From contig NC_133108.1 in the NCBI RefSeq assembly GCF_022965805.1, positions 38,448,051-38,512,050 on the forward strand: 64,000 nucleotides of DNA. Reading direction: 5' to 3'. The notes below the pieces were generated by a model, which saw only the letters and a list, made by a program, of their open reading frames with translations, was not told the DNA's origin and ran no database searches. Of this stretch, positions 47,504 to 59,895 are shown in pieces. The position numbers and the translations under genes are program-made. The stretch's first letter is position 1, and every line of letters begins with the position of its first letter. The DNA is from Primulina eburnea (lineage: Eukaryota; Streptophyta; Magnoliopsida; Lamiales; Gesneriaceae).

Positions 47504-47713
47504 TCAACGAAGTTGTGCTCTACGAGATTTTAAAACATAAAATTCATCAATAATAGAATTTACATCAATATGTTTAGGTAGATCTCGTTTAATATAGAGT
47601 GTCAAACAATCGGCAAGAAAGTCATCCTCCATTTTATTGCGAAGTGTCGTCTTCACATGCTTCATTGCTGAAAAAGCCCGCTCAGTAGTGGCAGTAGACA
47701 CAGGTAATGTCAA
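47504..47713 (-). pseudogene. hAT transposase C-terminal dimerisation fragment
   Basis: The 69 codons have the hATC dimerisation motif of plant hAT transposases, related to TTF-type/MYM zinc-finger proteins: LPVSTATTERAFSAMKHVKT, RNKMEDDFLADCLTLYI and a C-terminal basic end. All catalytic regions are absent, so it cannot move DNA by itself. It lies at the left end of the hAT element. Confidence 0.85.
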
Positions 47714-48084
47714 AACAAGATTAATGTTCCATTTTGAAATAGTTCAAGTTATAATCCTAAACAAGAATAAAATAATTATTAAACAAATAAACAAGTAATA
47801 GTCAATCAGCAACTCAACAACAAACAATCAAGAAACCACAAATCACGCACAAAGAAGCTATAAAAAAACAAAATAAAAAATGTATAGCCGATTCTTACCT
47901 GGATTGTTGCCTTGCCGATGAGCAATTCGATTTCTTCGGGAGTCCACAATTCTATTTTGTCGCTAAAGGGCTTGGGACTAGGGAGAGAAATTTTGTAGAA
48001 TTGAGGTGGGGTGGATCAGAGGATATGGGATGAATTTGGTCTCATCCTTGTAAATGGACGGGACTTGATTGGACTAAGACATTG

Positions 48085-48235
48085 ATGTACGACGTTTTTG
48101 AAACAACCGTCGCTATTAGCAACGATTTTTCAAAAAACATTCGCTATTTGAATTAAAACCGTCGCCGATTCACATCGGCGACGGTTTAGTAAAACCGTCT
48201 CAAATATTAGCGACGGCTGAAAAACCATCGCTAAA
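48085..48235. repeat. GCGACGGTTTT-type inverted repeats inside the hAT element
   Basis: AACCGTCGCTATTAGCAACG, AACCGTCGCCGATTCACATC, then GGCGACGGTTTAGTAAAACC and TAGCGACGGCTGAAAAACC repeat the motif of the CACTA subterminal array at 265-550. Confidence 0.8.
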
Positions 48236-48297
48236 AAAAAAGTGGGCTGGGCTACAGCCCAGTACAGCCCATGAGTAAATCCGTCTCTGGTTCTGCC

Positions 48298-50592
48298 GTT
48301 AGGATGGTCCAGCGAGGTACATGCACATGCACCGCCACTCATAGAATATCTCACTCTTGAAAAGTGGTTTCTTTCGCCATCATCAACATTTGGACCCAGG
48401 ATCTCTAGGTATAAACACCTAATTCTTAAAGTGTTGGTCCTAATTAAACTACTAATGTTTTCTACCCTTTTTTTTTGTATTTCTTCAACCATAAAATCTC
48501 ACTAATTGGGATTAATTTATACGTTTATGTCACGGCTATGTTCATTGCACCAAACAGATTTAATTATATATAAATGATAAAATGGAATCTCATCAATATT
48601 CAAAAAAAAATTTATTATGAAATAATTCTTCAATATTTTACTCTTTTTTTTTCCCAAAATACCCCCCAAATCATTTTATTTAGTGCATGAGATGTCTATG
48701 TTGTAATTAAGTTGTCTGTGACGTTGAAAATTCTTGGGACTCGAAGCTTATCTTCTTTATTGATTATTGTAAATAATGACCACATGGATTTTAATTATGC
48801 GATAATGTTTGTATTAATAGTTGCTAAACCTGGTACTGTTCCTATAGGGCGACGTGGGTTGTTTGTACATGAAATTTAATATTGATATGTAACTAATTTG
48901 TACTTGGATATGATTAAAGTCGGCATATAATTCAAAATAAGGGAAGAGAGCAAAGGAAAATTCATAATATCATGGCTGAAAGAGTCAAATTGGTTCTCTA
49001 AATTTGTCTATTTTGTTTTTTTGTTTTATAAGTATTTAAATTTAGGTTTTGATCATGTAACTTAGGTAATGTTTTGGTTATTGGTTTTTTTCCAGAGTGC
49101 TGACGTGATGTTTTGATTGTTCTCATAGCAAGGGTAATTGTTGCACCTCAACGATTATCCTCAATGCAATTAATAATAACCGAACATGTGACATGTTTCT
49201 GATACCAGTTGTAGGATGTTAGTTAGTTTACCAAAGTTATAAATGGTGTTAACGGTGCAAGCGTCACGTTTTAATTGGATCTCCTAGTATAGACAATTAT
49301 TGTACTCAAACAAGACTAATTTGGTTTTTAAAATGGATTCAAATAATTACCATCTTAGATGCATTGGAAATATATTACAATTATTAAAGACATTATTGGT
49401 ATGAATGAATAGAATTAATCTTGGAATGAAATGGAGATGTGAATGAAATTATAATTATATTTTACTCCAATGATTGATACCGAAAGGAATGTAATGAAAT
49501 ATGTTCAACTCCGCTAAACCCAAACAAATATCCACGAACTTCAATCCCCCATGCCCACCTACAAAATACCCTGGTTGTGCACATCCCTAGGCGGACAGTT
49601 GGATCTACTTCCCAGCCCAAATCCTTAACCAGCGACTATGAAATAAAGTCGTGATAACCACAATTTCTTGGCCTGACTCGAAAAATGGACACAATTTCGT
49701 CTCGCAAAATCTTCGAAAATATTGCAGCAGTTGGGAGAAGATTTTTGAAATATAAAGTGGATTTGAATGTGTGATTTTCGAGAATGAGATGGTCGTATTT
49801 ATAGGGATGATGTTAAAATCTTACAATAATTTGATCGATATTTCTTCCATAATTTTAAAAAGCTCTTTTCATAATTTCGAGATGCTTTCTTCTTAAGAAA
49901 AACTACTTTGTATGTGTAATATTATCTTCCAAATTTGATGGATATCTGAAGGTTGATTTTCGAGATTAATACACATCTATGTTTCCTTCCAACTAGTTCT
50001 TCCTTTAATTTCGTGGTACGATGTTGTGTAATTCCCCTTACCGAAAACAAAGGTAGATCAAGTTGAACCACACATTCTCAAATATTCTTGATGAGATAAC
50101 AACCTCCCCTCCTTAGCATTGTCTCCCGTCGTTCGATTGTTCTTAGCCCCAATAAAATAAAAAATTAGACATCTATTTATTGTATGTGTTAGAATATTTG
50201 ATCGTTCAAATAACACTATTTTGGTGCAGGGTTAGAGATGCTTTTAGCAATACAATTGTGATAACTTTGCATATGAATATGCGCTCATGCGAGATGACTC
50301 TTTTTAACAACCTTGCTCTAGAGATTGTCTTTGTAAGATTTCATGATTGTCTTCACAATATAAAAATGAGTTTTTAATATGTTTATGTCCTTACTCACAC
50401 GCACTCTGAAAAACTTTCATGAGAATAACTTGCATTGCGAGTCGTCAGTACATTGAGATCATAAAATGTTATTACGATGAGCACAACGATTAAGCCCAAC
50501 ACATGATTATGAAACAAAAAGCTAAAAATAAATATGAGAACAAAAGGATCATGACTCTCTCACAAACAAATATGCTGCCTAGACAATGTTCT
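48298..50592. other. Intergenic region with repeat pieces
   Basis: No gene. A dispersed-repeat copy lies at about 49190-49310. About 49560-50100 looks like LTR promoter sequence (GTCGTATTTATAGGGATG) without visible ends. Confidence 0.35.
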
Positions 50593-53500
50593 CTAGCCCA
50601 TAGTGTACGAAGGCGACGGCAAGTTTATTACAATGCTTTTCACTTTGGTCATCATGTTGATACTGTTTCTGATGCCTTGAGATCCTATTCCACTGTCCTT
50701 GATACCCTGGAAAAAAAAATACCAATTCAGTACGCTTGAAATTCACGTCTTATGATTCTTGATCTCTATTATCCCTCCTTTAGTTAATATACTAGCTCTG
50801 TCACTGTTTTATTTGGTTTCTGTTTGAGTTACCTGGAAAGGGAAATGATCTGGACCCCTAGCCGGAGACGAGTTGATTTGCACGGTTCCGGTCTCCATGG
50901 CGTCGCTGATCAGCATTGCCTTGTTGATATCATTGGTAAAGATACAACCCTGCAGTTGGTTGGACAGTGATTAAAAGGTTGGAAGTAATCTCATTTACTT
51001 GATCTATGCTTATGTTCTATTTTTCATGGGAAGTATCAAACTCCAAATTCATGATTAAACCAAGTATAGAAGTGGGAGTTTTTCAAAAGCTTGTATGATT
51101 TAGTCAACCGAGCCAGTCCTGTGTTCGAGTTCGAGTTCGTCTCAGAGTAACACCTTATCGCCTGAGTTCAAGTCAAGCTCGGTTGAGTCGTCCATTGTTA
51201 TATGTGAACCAAACTATACAAAACTTAAATCAAGCGTAATCGAAACATGAGTTTGAATTTTACGTACCAAGTTTTATACTAAAGCTTTCGTAGCTCGTCA
51301 TGAGTTCAAGATTCCACTCTCACAATAGAAAACAGAGCAAAACTTCCAAAAAGAAATGTTAAAATCTATATATATGAAGCGAGGAAATTGTACCTGAAGA
51401 CCGAAGTTGCTAGCATTGCAGTGATGGATACCTTCCTCAATTGAACCGATCCTAACGACGGGTAAAACAGGTCCAAACGGCTCCTCCCACGCAATCCTCA
51501 TGTCAGGTCTCACGTGATCTAATAGCAACGGCCAAATGAGATTTCCCTCCCTCTTGTACTCTTGGCAAAACGTTGCTTCTTTCTCTTTGGCATCCATCAC
51601 AAGTCCCTCGATAAAGTTTGCAGACGATTCTGAGACAACTGGGGTGATATCACAGTCATCCTCGGGTGCACCAACAGTCAATTTAGCCACTCTTGACTTT
51701 ACTTTCTCAACGAGTTCCTCAGCCACCGATTCCATCACCAAGACCACCTTCACAGCTGTGCACCTCTGACCACTGTCACAGATTTGGAGATCAAAATATC
51801 AACACTGACATTAAGTTTTGTGGTGGATGGAAAGGGATGCCGGGAAGAGCAATCCCTCTTTCTCTAAAATGTTACTTGTTACTTCTGTAGTTTTCATAAT
51901 CAGGAATATGTTTTACATACACACACCCCTAACAACTTTTAACTTAAACATGCACCTCTATACATGAATCCTAGCCTGACTACCGATAGATCTTAACATA
52001 AATCTCCTGAAAATTTCAAGTTTTAAATACATTTTAGGAGAAAATCAAGAATTCATGGTCCCAAAGATGGTAGAAAGTTTATTACATTATACCTATAAGA
52101 GAAACCTCCTTTTACAATGTTAGCAGCAACCAAATCTAAATCAGCATCCTCAAGCACGATACAAGCATCTTTTCCTCCTAGCTCCATCTGCAAAGGAACC
52201 ATCCCGGCTTTCTTTGAAATCGCAATGCCAGTGTCACCTCCTGTGAAGCTAACATTAAAATGGGACCGTTCATCAGAACAAGAGATAATTACAAGAAGTT
52301 GCACAAAAACTTGAACGAACTCGCACCATGTACACACCAAAACGAGCTGCTCTTTTTACCTGATGCAGTTTACCCCAGGATGCATTGTCAAGAAATCACC
52401 AATTTCAGAGCCTTTTCCTGTGATGCAACTAATAAGGCCTTTCGGAAATCCGGCTAAGTGAAAGCAGTGTACCATGTGAAGGCAAGCCACTGCACCCTGC
52501 ACGTCAACAAATTCAAGAAACACTAAGTATTGAGTAATATAAGGATCAAGAATCCATACATGGGGCCAAAAAAAGAAAATAATGTTCCCTGATGAAATGA
52601 TACCTGAGTTGGAGGCTTGAGGACTAGGGAATTTCCTGCAATGAGTGCAGGGGCGATTTTGGAGACAGCAAGGTTTACAGGATAGTTAAAAGGTGGGATA
52701 GCCAAAACGACACCGAGGGGAATCTGTAAATATCTTCATCAAATCAATCATATCCACTTTTTCCCCAATACATAATGTTGCAAGAATTTTAAGAATCAGA
52801 CAAAAAAAATTATATAGGACTTAGAGATTAGCATTATTTATGTTCGACAGAAATGTAAATATAATGTAAACTAGGATAAAAAGATTAATCAAGAACCTTA
52901 GAACTGAGGCAATATTTGGTTCTTTCATTCCCTGGGAAACTATCGGATACCAGAAATGTTCCCTCTCCCAGAATTCTGACTCCTTCCTCGGCACAATAAG
53001 AAATAAGATCACCGGACCTGACAACCTACAACATTGTCAGATATTAGACCAATAAATAATCCAAAATGCACAACTGACCATTCACGAACTCGATGCGGGC
53101 GACCTGGTAGGATTTAAGCTGAATAAGAACGGTCTTAATCTTGACTATATTTCAATAGTTCGTCATGAAACCATTGTGAGATTGTAACATTCCTCAATCA
53201 TTGGGAGATTGATTTCCATACGTCCTTTAAATGTGAAGAGTGAACATTGGCCAAGTTATCTAATTACGATTATCATAATTGCTCGTGCAACCAACATTAC
53301 AAGAGACATCACTCGACTAAATTCTTGGGTTTATCCAAAGAAATAAATCGCGCACGCACACACATATATATATATGCATGAATGCATAGCTATAGCAACC
53401 TCAGTGAGAGAATCCTTTGAAGGTTTTGCAATTTCTTTGACTAAAGCCTCCGCAATTGGGGTTTTGTGCCCTTTGAGGATAGCAGCAGCTTTGTGAAGGA

Positions 53501-54868
53501 GCTCCGCACGCTTCCAGAGAGGGGTCTTGGCCCATGATTTCTGTGCAACTTTCGCAGTTTCCATAACCTTGTTCACCTCTTGTTGCGTACAAGCTGACAA
53601 AATCATGCAAAATTTAGTTCAATATGTGTGCACAGACTTCTTGAATATGTACAAGTTTCTAGTTCAAATGGATTGTTTCTCATTCTTGGAAAGATCTCAT
53701 GTTCTGGAAATGTATAAATTTGTTAAATTTCATGGCTTTCAGTATACAATTTTTCCGATTTTTCAGTTAAATATCATATTATTTCGCATTTTTAGGCTTC
53801 AGAATCAAATTAAAGTAGCTCATTTCTTTAAAAAAAAAAATAAATTAAAGGCTGGTATATAATTGGCATATGTGCTTAATTTTTCAGACATTCCCCCAAA
53901 CTGTAGTAAACGAAAAATGGTTTTGTTTTTAAACTAACAATGATAAATTAATAAATCACCAGATTTTTTAGATACTTCTCCAAATATGATATCTTGTACT
54001 TTTAACTTAGATTAGATTACAAATTTTGAGAATTCAAGCTTAAATCTCATGGAAAATAGAGCTCTTTAATCACTTTCCATATTACAATTTATGAATTTAA
54101 CATAAATAATTACAACTAAAACTCAAATTTCGGGATTTTGTCTTCGTGCAATTTTTTAGCCACATTGCATGACAGTTATAGAATTTACGATATTACATGT
54201 TAAATTTTTGTTTTTTTTTTTTAAAAAAAAAAAAGCTAATGAAAGTCTCATCTTGTATAACTAAACCCCAAATGTCACAAGTAAGCGGACAAAAACAACG
54301 GATTTGGATCATCTGTTGTGGTTAAAATACTTTTTTACACGAGACGATCCATTGAGCATCTCGTTTCTTCTGACAATTTTTCAATTTTATCTGACACTAT
54401 GTGTCATGTGAGGTTCTTCCGACAATTTTTCAATTTTATCCGATGATCAACTGATCATCTCGTATAAAAGTGTACATCATCGGGTGTTTGTTTCAACTAC
54501 AAAAAGATCCAAATCCCAAAATAACTAATTTCCCTTGGAAAAATGTCAGCAACGGAAACCCGAATAACTAGGCGCAATCAATCTTTTAAGTGGTGACACG
54601 AAAAGACATGGATGTTCCATGAAACAAGATAGAGATCTTGTGCTTTTAACTTAGATTAGATTACAAAAACAATACTTTTAGCAATAAAACAAACGAAACG
54701 CATTGTGTGTTGTTGTAGTATACCTTGAACCTTGTACTGAGTAGTTCTCGTGGTGGGATTAACGATAGCAACAGACTTCCCAGAAGAGGACTTCTTCCAC
54801 TCCCCATCGGCGTAGTACTTATACACATCTCCGTCCAGTATCTCCGCAAAAGCTCCACTCCCCGCCAT
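50593..54868 (-). CDS. Non-phosphorylating NADP-dependent glyceraldehyde-3-phosphate dehydrogenase (GAPN, ALDH11A)
   Basis: Cytosolic enzyme that oxidises glyceraldehyde 3-phosphate with NADP+ to 3-phosphoglycerate, giving NADPH without ATP. Nine exons on the - strand: 54868-54724, 53593-53400, 53025-52897, 52723-52604, 52496-52360, 52248-52093, 51772-51394, 50949-50833 and 50706-50593. All introns are GT-AG, phases agree, and the product is 496 residues, equal to Arabidopsis ALDH11A3. Visible residues: N169 in PPFNYP, FTGGDTG (243-249) of the coenzyme fold, general base E264 in MELGGK, catalytic C298 in GQRC, and [10 protein letters not shown]. It ends SYTMG. The N-terminus [20 protein letters not shown] is conserved in the family and fixes the start. 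No transit peptide. No sign of damage. Confidence 0.97.
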
Positions 54869-54990
54869 TGACGATGCTAGCTCCCAGACCTCGGCTACTC
54901 CGCCCAACCTTGAATGGTTACTATGATCAAGTTCGACACGAGTACTGAGCGAGTGTCCTACTGGTGAGGTGTTGGTTTGGAGCGTTGTGT

Positions 54991-55000
54991 TATAAATAGA
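54991..55000 (-). promoter_or_regulatory. TATA box of the GAPN gene
   Basis: The - strand reads TCTATTTATA about 125 bases upstream of the ATG at 54868, giving a leader of roughly 95 bases. Confidence 0.6.
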
Positions 55001-55162
55001 TGTTCCGTTGGAAGAAGGTGAGACACATTTATGTTTGGGCGATTTTGGGTCGCACGTTCCGTATCCGATACAGCACACTCTGCTCTTTGTTTTGTCGCCC
55101 GATCGACTGATCTGTGTGATTGGTAAGATTGTTGGACCAGTAATCTTGCAATAACAAGTCAT

Positions 55163-55520
55163 AGACTCTATATTTTTATTTTTTAAAATTTTTATTACTC
55201 AGCTCGATCTACCAAAGAGATTAAATTTCATTCCCAACTTAGCCAAGGATGATGGTAAACAAACATGTTATATATACAAATTAGATAGAGAGGAAATAAT
55301 GGAACCTAGCAATTAATTTATAGGGAAACGTAGGTTAGTGACAAAATACCGAAATTTCGATATACCAAAGTTATTGTGTCAAAAAATACCATATTCACCA
55401 AGATCTATACCGAAGATTTCAGTACTGATAACGATATGAAATTTGAAAAATTTTTGTACATATCAAAATAAAAAAAAATCAAAACAATATATTAATATTT
55501 TAAAATAATAAAGTAATAGA

Positions 55521-55557
<37 letters not shown>

Positions 55558-55631
55558 TTTTTTTCCGGTACAAAATAATATATGCCGTTAGTTCAGAACC
55601 ATATCGAAATCTCGGTATAATGAAAGTTGTC
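55163..55631. other. Upstream flank of GAPN
   Basis: Distal promoter region; holds an (AT)n run at 55523-55552. Nothing else is recognised. Confidence 0.4.
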
Positions 55632-55812
55632 AAAAACTTGTGTGAGACGGTCTCACGACTCGTATTTTATGAGACAAATATCTTATTTAAGTAGTCCATA
55701 TGAAAAAGTATTACTTTTTATGATAAGAGTATTAATTTTTATTGTGAATATCGGTAGGGTTGACCCGTCTCACATATAAAGATTCGTGAGACCGTCTCAC
55801 AAGAAACTTACT
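55632..55812 (-). mobile_element. GTGAGACGG MITE copy
   Basis: Well preserved copy in reverse orientation: TGTGTGAGACGGTCTCACGA at the left, CGTGAGACCGTCTCACAAGA at the right. It shows the perfect palindrome GTGAGACGGTCTCAC at its end. It lies about 0.8 kb upstream of the GAPN start. Confidence 0.88.
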
Positions 55813-57009
55813 CTCGTTTCTTATACCATAATATTTCGATACAGTATATAGTTTTCCTTACCCTTTGTTAGTTCTACTAACTCGATTTAATTTAAGAAGA
55901 TTTATGACGATGATATCCAGGTTAATTATATCCATGTACGTGGTACATACAATCAGTATCATTGGACTAGAATCTTTTATTATACGGAACGATGGGGTTT
56001 CTGCTAGATGTTTGACAACTTGTGGAATACATACAAAATCATGTTAGAATTTACCAACCCTAGCTATAATCTTGTGAAAATTAGGGTATGCCAACCTTAG
56101 TTATGGGAAAAACGTGGGAAAAATTAGCAGTTTTTAGTGAATCGAAGCACTCGTTAGGTGTTATAAATACTCGTTACGTGCTTAGATTTATATTCAAATA
56201 TGGTTAATATCATAATTGTAAAAATTAATGAAAGTCCAACGGCAATTTGAAATTATCACATGTTACAATTTGAATTGAATATATATAAATAAGGTAATAC
56301 CATAATTATAAAAAATAGTGAGAAATTTAATTATAATTTTGAAATGATGAATTTTTTTAAAAAAATAAAATAGCTCGTGACACTATGCTTTTGTCTATAT
56401 TATAGATACTCTTAATAATATAGTAGATATATATACCTCTCAATAAATTGGATTGTGGTAAAAATATAAAATTACATTTATCATATAAATGCCCTGAGTG
56501 TGATTTTTGTGTACTATATGATCACAAAAATGTGATTTTTCCGTAGGAAATAGTTTATATTTAATGTTTTAATTTTGTCCCCCTAAATTCAAAAATATCG
56601 TCCTCCGGATCACTTTTACTTTAGTTTTGATATATAACTTTACTCAAAACAATTTTTTTTTTCTTTTACTTATGCTTTTTTATAACTTTTTTTTGTCCAT
56701 AATCTTCTCGAAAAACATATAATTCTAAAAGTGGAATCGTGCGTAAAACGTTAAAAGCGAAGATGCCGAATAAATACATATTCTTGAAAAGTATACAACA
56801 TTTAAATAATTGATGGAGGATGTCATATATAAAAATCATGATATAATATATTTAATTTCATAAAAAGTATTTAATTTTTCAAATTGATGACAACCAACCC
56901 TACTTTGCCTCGTGATTTCCCAAGTTTCCAAAAATCACATTCAGATTTATAACATGCTCTAAAGTTATTTCTTTCGTTTCGAATATGATCGTACATCTCC
57001 TAATACCAA
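55813..57009. other. No gene recognised
   Basis: AT-rich DNA without recognised features. Confidence 0.4.
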
Positions 57010-57172
57010 TCTGTCTCATATATCTTAATCTGTGAGACTGGTCAACCCTACCGATATTCACAGTAAAAAGTAATACTATTAGCATAAAAATTAATACTTT
57101 TTCATGGATGACCCAAATAAGAGATATGTCTCATAGATACGACCCGTGAGACCGTCTCACACAAATTTTTGC
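57010..57172 (+). mobile_element. GTGAGACGG MITE copy
   Basis: The left terminus is worn (TCTGTCTCATATATC). The interior and right end (CGTGAGACCGTCTCACACAA) are typical. Confidence 0.78.
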
Positions 57173-57977
57173 CTATACAATTCAAAATCTTTTATTTCGA
57201 CGTGCTGTGCATGTTTTCTTATACGTCGATAAAAACGGACAAAGCGGCGGCCGAGAAAAATTCGAGAGATTCCAAACCAAATCAACTATTATGTGTAGAT
57301 GGAAGAGAAATGATTGAAGACAAAGACACGAGAAAATGGTGAGTGGAATTGAAGAGGAAGCATTCACTTCAACGTGGTAGTTGGCAAACTTGTGGCTTGC
57401 GTTTTGGGGATGGTCTTCGTCTTTTCTGTGAATTTGCTTGCGAAACTTGAACCACTGGTTTTGGTAATGGCCAACGGAGCCCCACTTCATCTAATATTTT
57501 CTCGCCCAAAAGTGTCACAAAATGGTCCCACGATTTGCAAGAGCCCACTTTTGCAGCTACTTCCAGCCCGCCCCTCATGCCCTATATCCACAGTCGTATT
57601 TCGAGTAAGGGCCATTTTTTTATAAACAATTGGGGAAGTGGTGCTGTTGCCTCGGGAGTTAGAATTTATGTTCTATTCTTTGTTATGTTTATACATCTAA
57701 CAACGCTTTAAACTAAAAACATGCATAAAATATCAAAATTTGTGACTCTGATATCATATATTGTATAATAAAACTTATATATCTTTACAATGATATGATG
57801 TTATCCACTTTGAGTCTAATCACTTATAGATTTGCTTTCGAACTTTCCTCAGAAGACTTTATATCAATGATCATATTTTTTCATCTTTTTAACTCGCAAT
57901 TTTTCTCATGTATTTCCAACTTAAAATTTTAGTTGAATTCCCAACAATTGGAGCAAGAGATTCGTGACTGGTAGAGA
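57173..57977. other. Unassigned region
   Basis: The piece 57360-57640 has less A+T than its surroundings and open frames on both strands (57369-57578 on -, 57374-57625 on +), but I recognise no protein. It could be a UTR, a remnant or chance. Confidence 0.25.
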
Positions 57978-57982
57978 GATAT
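57978..57982. repeat. TSD of TRIM (left), GATAT
   Basis: GATAT is repeated at 58853-58857. Confidence 0.88.
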
Positions 57983-58064
57983 TGTAACGTCCTAGATTCG
58001 ACGACTGTCCTCACTGTATCAAGACGAGTCTTTCCAGCGTGCTTATGTCCTCACTCACACGCAC

Positions 58065-58138
58065 CCTGAGAAACTTCCCAGGAGGTCACCTATCCCAAAA
58101 TTGCCCCAAGTCAAGCACGCTTCACTTTGGAGTTCTTA
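58065..58138 (-). repeat. 5S rRNA-like segment, left LTR
   Basis: The - strand reads AGAACTCCAAAGTGAAGCGT, then GCTTGACTTGGGGCAATTTT, GGGATAGGTGACCTCCTGGG and AAGTTTC. Compared with plant 5S rRNA this contains box A (AGTTAAGCGTGCTTG), the intermediate element and box C (GGGTGACCTCCTGGGAAG), each with a change or two. It is not a functional 5S gene. Confidence 0.85.
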
Positions 58139-58382
58139 TGTGATGAGCTACCGAAAAGAAGATGCACCTTTGTGATATGAATAGTACCAATCAAATCTTT
58201 TAAGCCATCTTCAACTGTACAGTCATTACATTGAACAGTCTCGAATCCCTCTCCTTCCAGGTGTGAGAACGGTTCATTCATGTTCCCTCCACCTAGAAGC
58301 CTGCTAAGGAGCCGCTCATTGTCCGTGCCACCTCATGGCACCGGTGATCACCCCCCGCCCTCTTCGGTCCCCGGGCCTCACA

Positions 58383-58452
58383 TGCCCACCAGCTTCCGCT
58401 TGGTTCGTCCCCGAACCACACCGTACTCAGAGAGGTTGGCTCTGATACCACT
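58383..58452 (-). other. Internal domain of TRIM with PBS and purine tract
   Basis: Only 70 bases. The PBS complement GGTTGGCTCTGATACCA is at 58434-58450. No gag or pol sequence. Confidence 0.9.
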
Positions 58453-58534
58453 TGTAACGTCCCAGATTCGACGACTGTCCTCACTGTATCAAGACGAGTC
58501 TTTCCAGCGTGCTTATGTCCTCACTCACACGCAC

Positions 58535-58608
58535 CCTGAGAAACTTCCCAGGAGGTCACCCATCCCAAAATTGTCCCAAGTCAAGCACGCTTAACTTTGG
58601 AGTTCTTA
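58535..58608 (-). repeat. 5S rRNA-like segment, right LTR
   Basis: The better preserved copy: AGAACTCCAAAGTTAAGCGT, GCTTGACTTGGGACAATTTT and GGGATGGGTGACCTCCTGGG on the - strand, with an intact box A and box C. Confidence 0.87.
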
Positions 58609-58852
58609 TGTGATGAGCTACCGAAAAAAAGATGCACCTTTGTGATATGAGTAGTACCAATCAAATCTTTTAAGTCCTCTTCAACTGTACAGTCCATTAC
58701 ATTGAACAGTCTCGGAATCCCTCTCCTTCCGGTGTGAGAACGGTTCATTCATGTTCCCTCCACCTAGAAGCCTGCCAGGAGCCTCTCATTGTCCGTGCCA
58801 CCTCATAGCACCGGCGATCACCCCCCGCCCTTCTTCGGCCCCGGGCCTCACA

Positions 58853-59331
58853 GATATTTTCTCTTCACAACAAATATTTGTTTAACCTTATATATATGTG
58901 TGTATGATGGGGTATATTTCAATTTTACTATTTACACTCATTGTTAAAGCTAAATTGTTTATAAAAGCTCAAGTCCATTAGACACTTCTAAAAATATTTA
59001 AATAGAAGAATACTCTCATTATTCAAGACATATTTTCATTATTTTATGCTTAAATTTTTTAGCTTTCAGATAACATCTTTAAATTATTTTATAACTTGAG
59101 CGTCAGAGTGTCTACGTCTCTGACGTTTGTTTGTGATGTAGTTGATAACCTAAAAAATTTTCTCTTCACCACTTACTTGGACCCATTTATGAGCTAGCTG
59201 GAATACCGTATACGATTACTTGGATCCGTTTACGAGCATACAGAATAGTCCAGATAATCATAATTTTTAGCTACATCAATATGTGTGATGTATTTGGATT
59301 AGATACATAAAATAGTATTGATTAATATTTA

Positions 59332-59411
<80 letters not shown>

Positions 59412-59895
59412 CTTATCTTATCTTTTTCATAATTAATATATTAATTAATATTTGGTCCAAAATGATTTCATATTTTTTTAAAAAAAATAAAGCCCAAAAA
59501 TTAAGCCCATTTTGGGTATGAAATATGCATTATATGATTTATAGAAATTACTCAAAAAATAGTAAAATTAACATAAATATCATGAACTAATAAAAATGTG
59601 CAGATATTAAATAATATTTGAGTTAAATAAAAGTCTTTTTTAAGTAAAATATATTAAATTAAAATACCTTGATTAAATAATGTATTAAATACTATTTTTA
59701 TTTTTATTTTGCATTTAGTTAAATATTATACGTTATTATATATTGGGTTTATTATATGTCTCGATAAATAAATTCTTAAGAATGAATTTTTCAAATAAAA
59801 AATTATAATTTATATCTAGTACAATTGAAAACGTGAAAATATTGATTCACTTTATTTTTATTAGATAATTAGTATGATTAATCATTTTATGTTTT
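58853..59895. other. AT-rich region with microsatellites
   Basis: Two long AT runs at 59338-59370 and 59378-59409. No gene. Confidence 0.4.

Larger units (their letters stand above)
47416..48289 (-). mobile_element. Deleted hAT transposon with TIRs and 8-bp TSD
   Basis: The left end CAGGGACGGATCCA and the right end (reverse complement CAGAGACGGATTTA) are imperfect TIRs. Flanking 8-mers GTGCTGCC (47408-47415) and GTTCTGCC (48290-48297) match at seven of eight bases, the TSD length of hAT elements. The 874-bp element keeps the last part of the transposase near its left end and a 5' exon-like piece ending at a CCAG|GTAAGAA donor (about 47900). The middle is lost. The right part carries GCGACGGTTTT-type inverted repeats (about 48085-48230). 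Confidence 0.88.
57983..58852 (-). mobile_element. Cassandra-like TRIM with 5S rRNA-like LTRs
   Basis: Two 400-bp LTRs (57983-58382 and 58453-58852) enclose only 70 bases. In - sense the LTR runs TGTGAGGCCCGGGG to GGACGTTACA. A primer-binding site for initiator tRNA-Met, TGGTATCAGAGCCAACC, sits at 58450-58434, and a purine-rich AAGCTGGTGGGCA precedes the 3' LTR. Each LTR holds a segment like the 3' two-thirds of 5S rRNA in the same sense. Exact TSDs GATAT flank it. Nothing is encoded; related Cassandra elements depend on other retrotransposons. The LTRs differ at a few sites, so the insertion is not brand new. Confidence 0.92.

Noticed and set aside
50503..50739. 78-codon frame on the + strand
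   Set aside because: Antisense to the last GAPN exon, whose protein is conserved.
58280..58594. 104-codon Pro/Ser-rich frame
   Set aside because: It spans the LTR, internal domain and second LTR of the TRIM, which is a non-coding element.
58535..58608. A 5S rRNA gene
   Set aside because: The 5' third is missing, the middle is replaced, and it lies in both LTRs of a TRIM.
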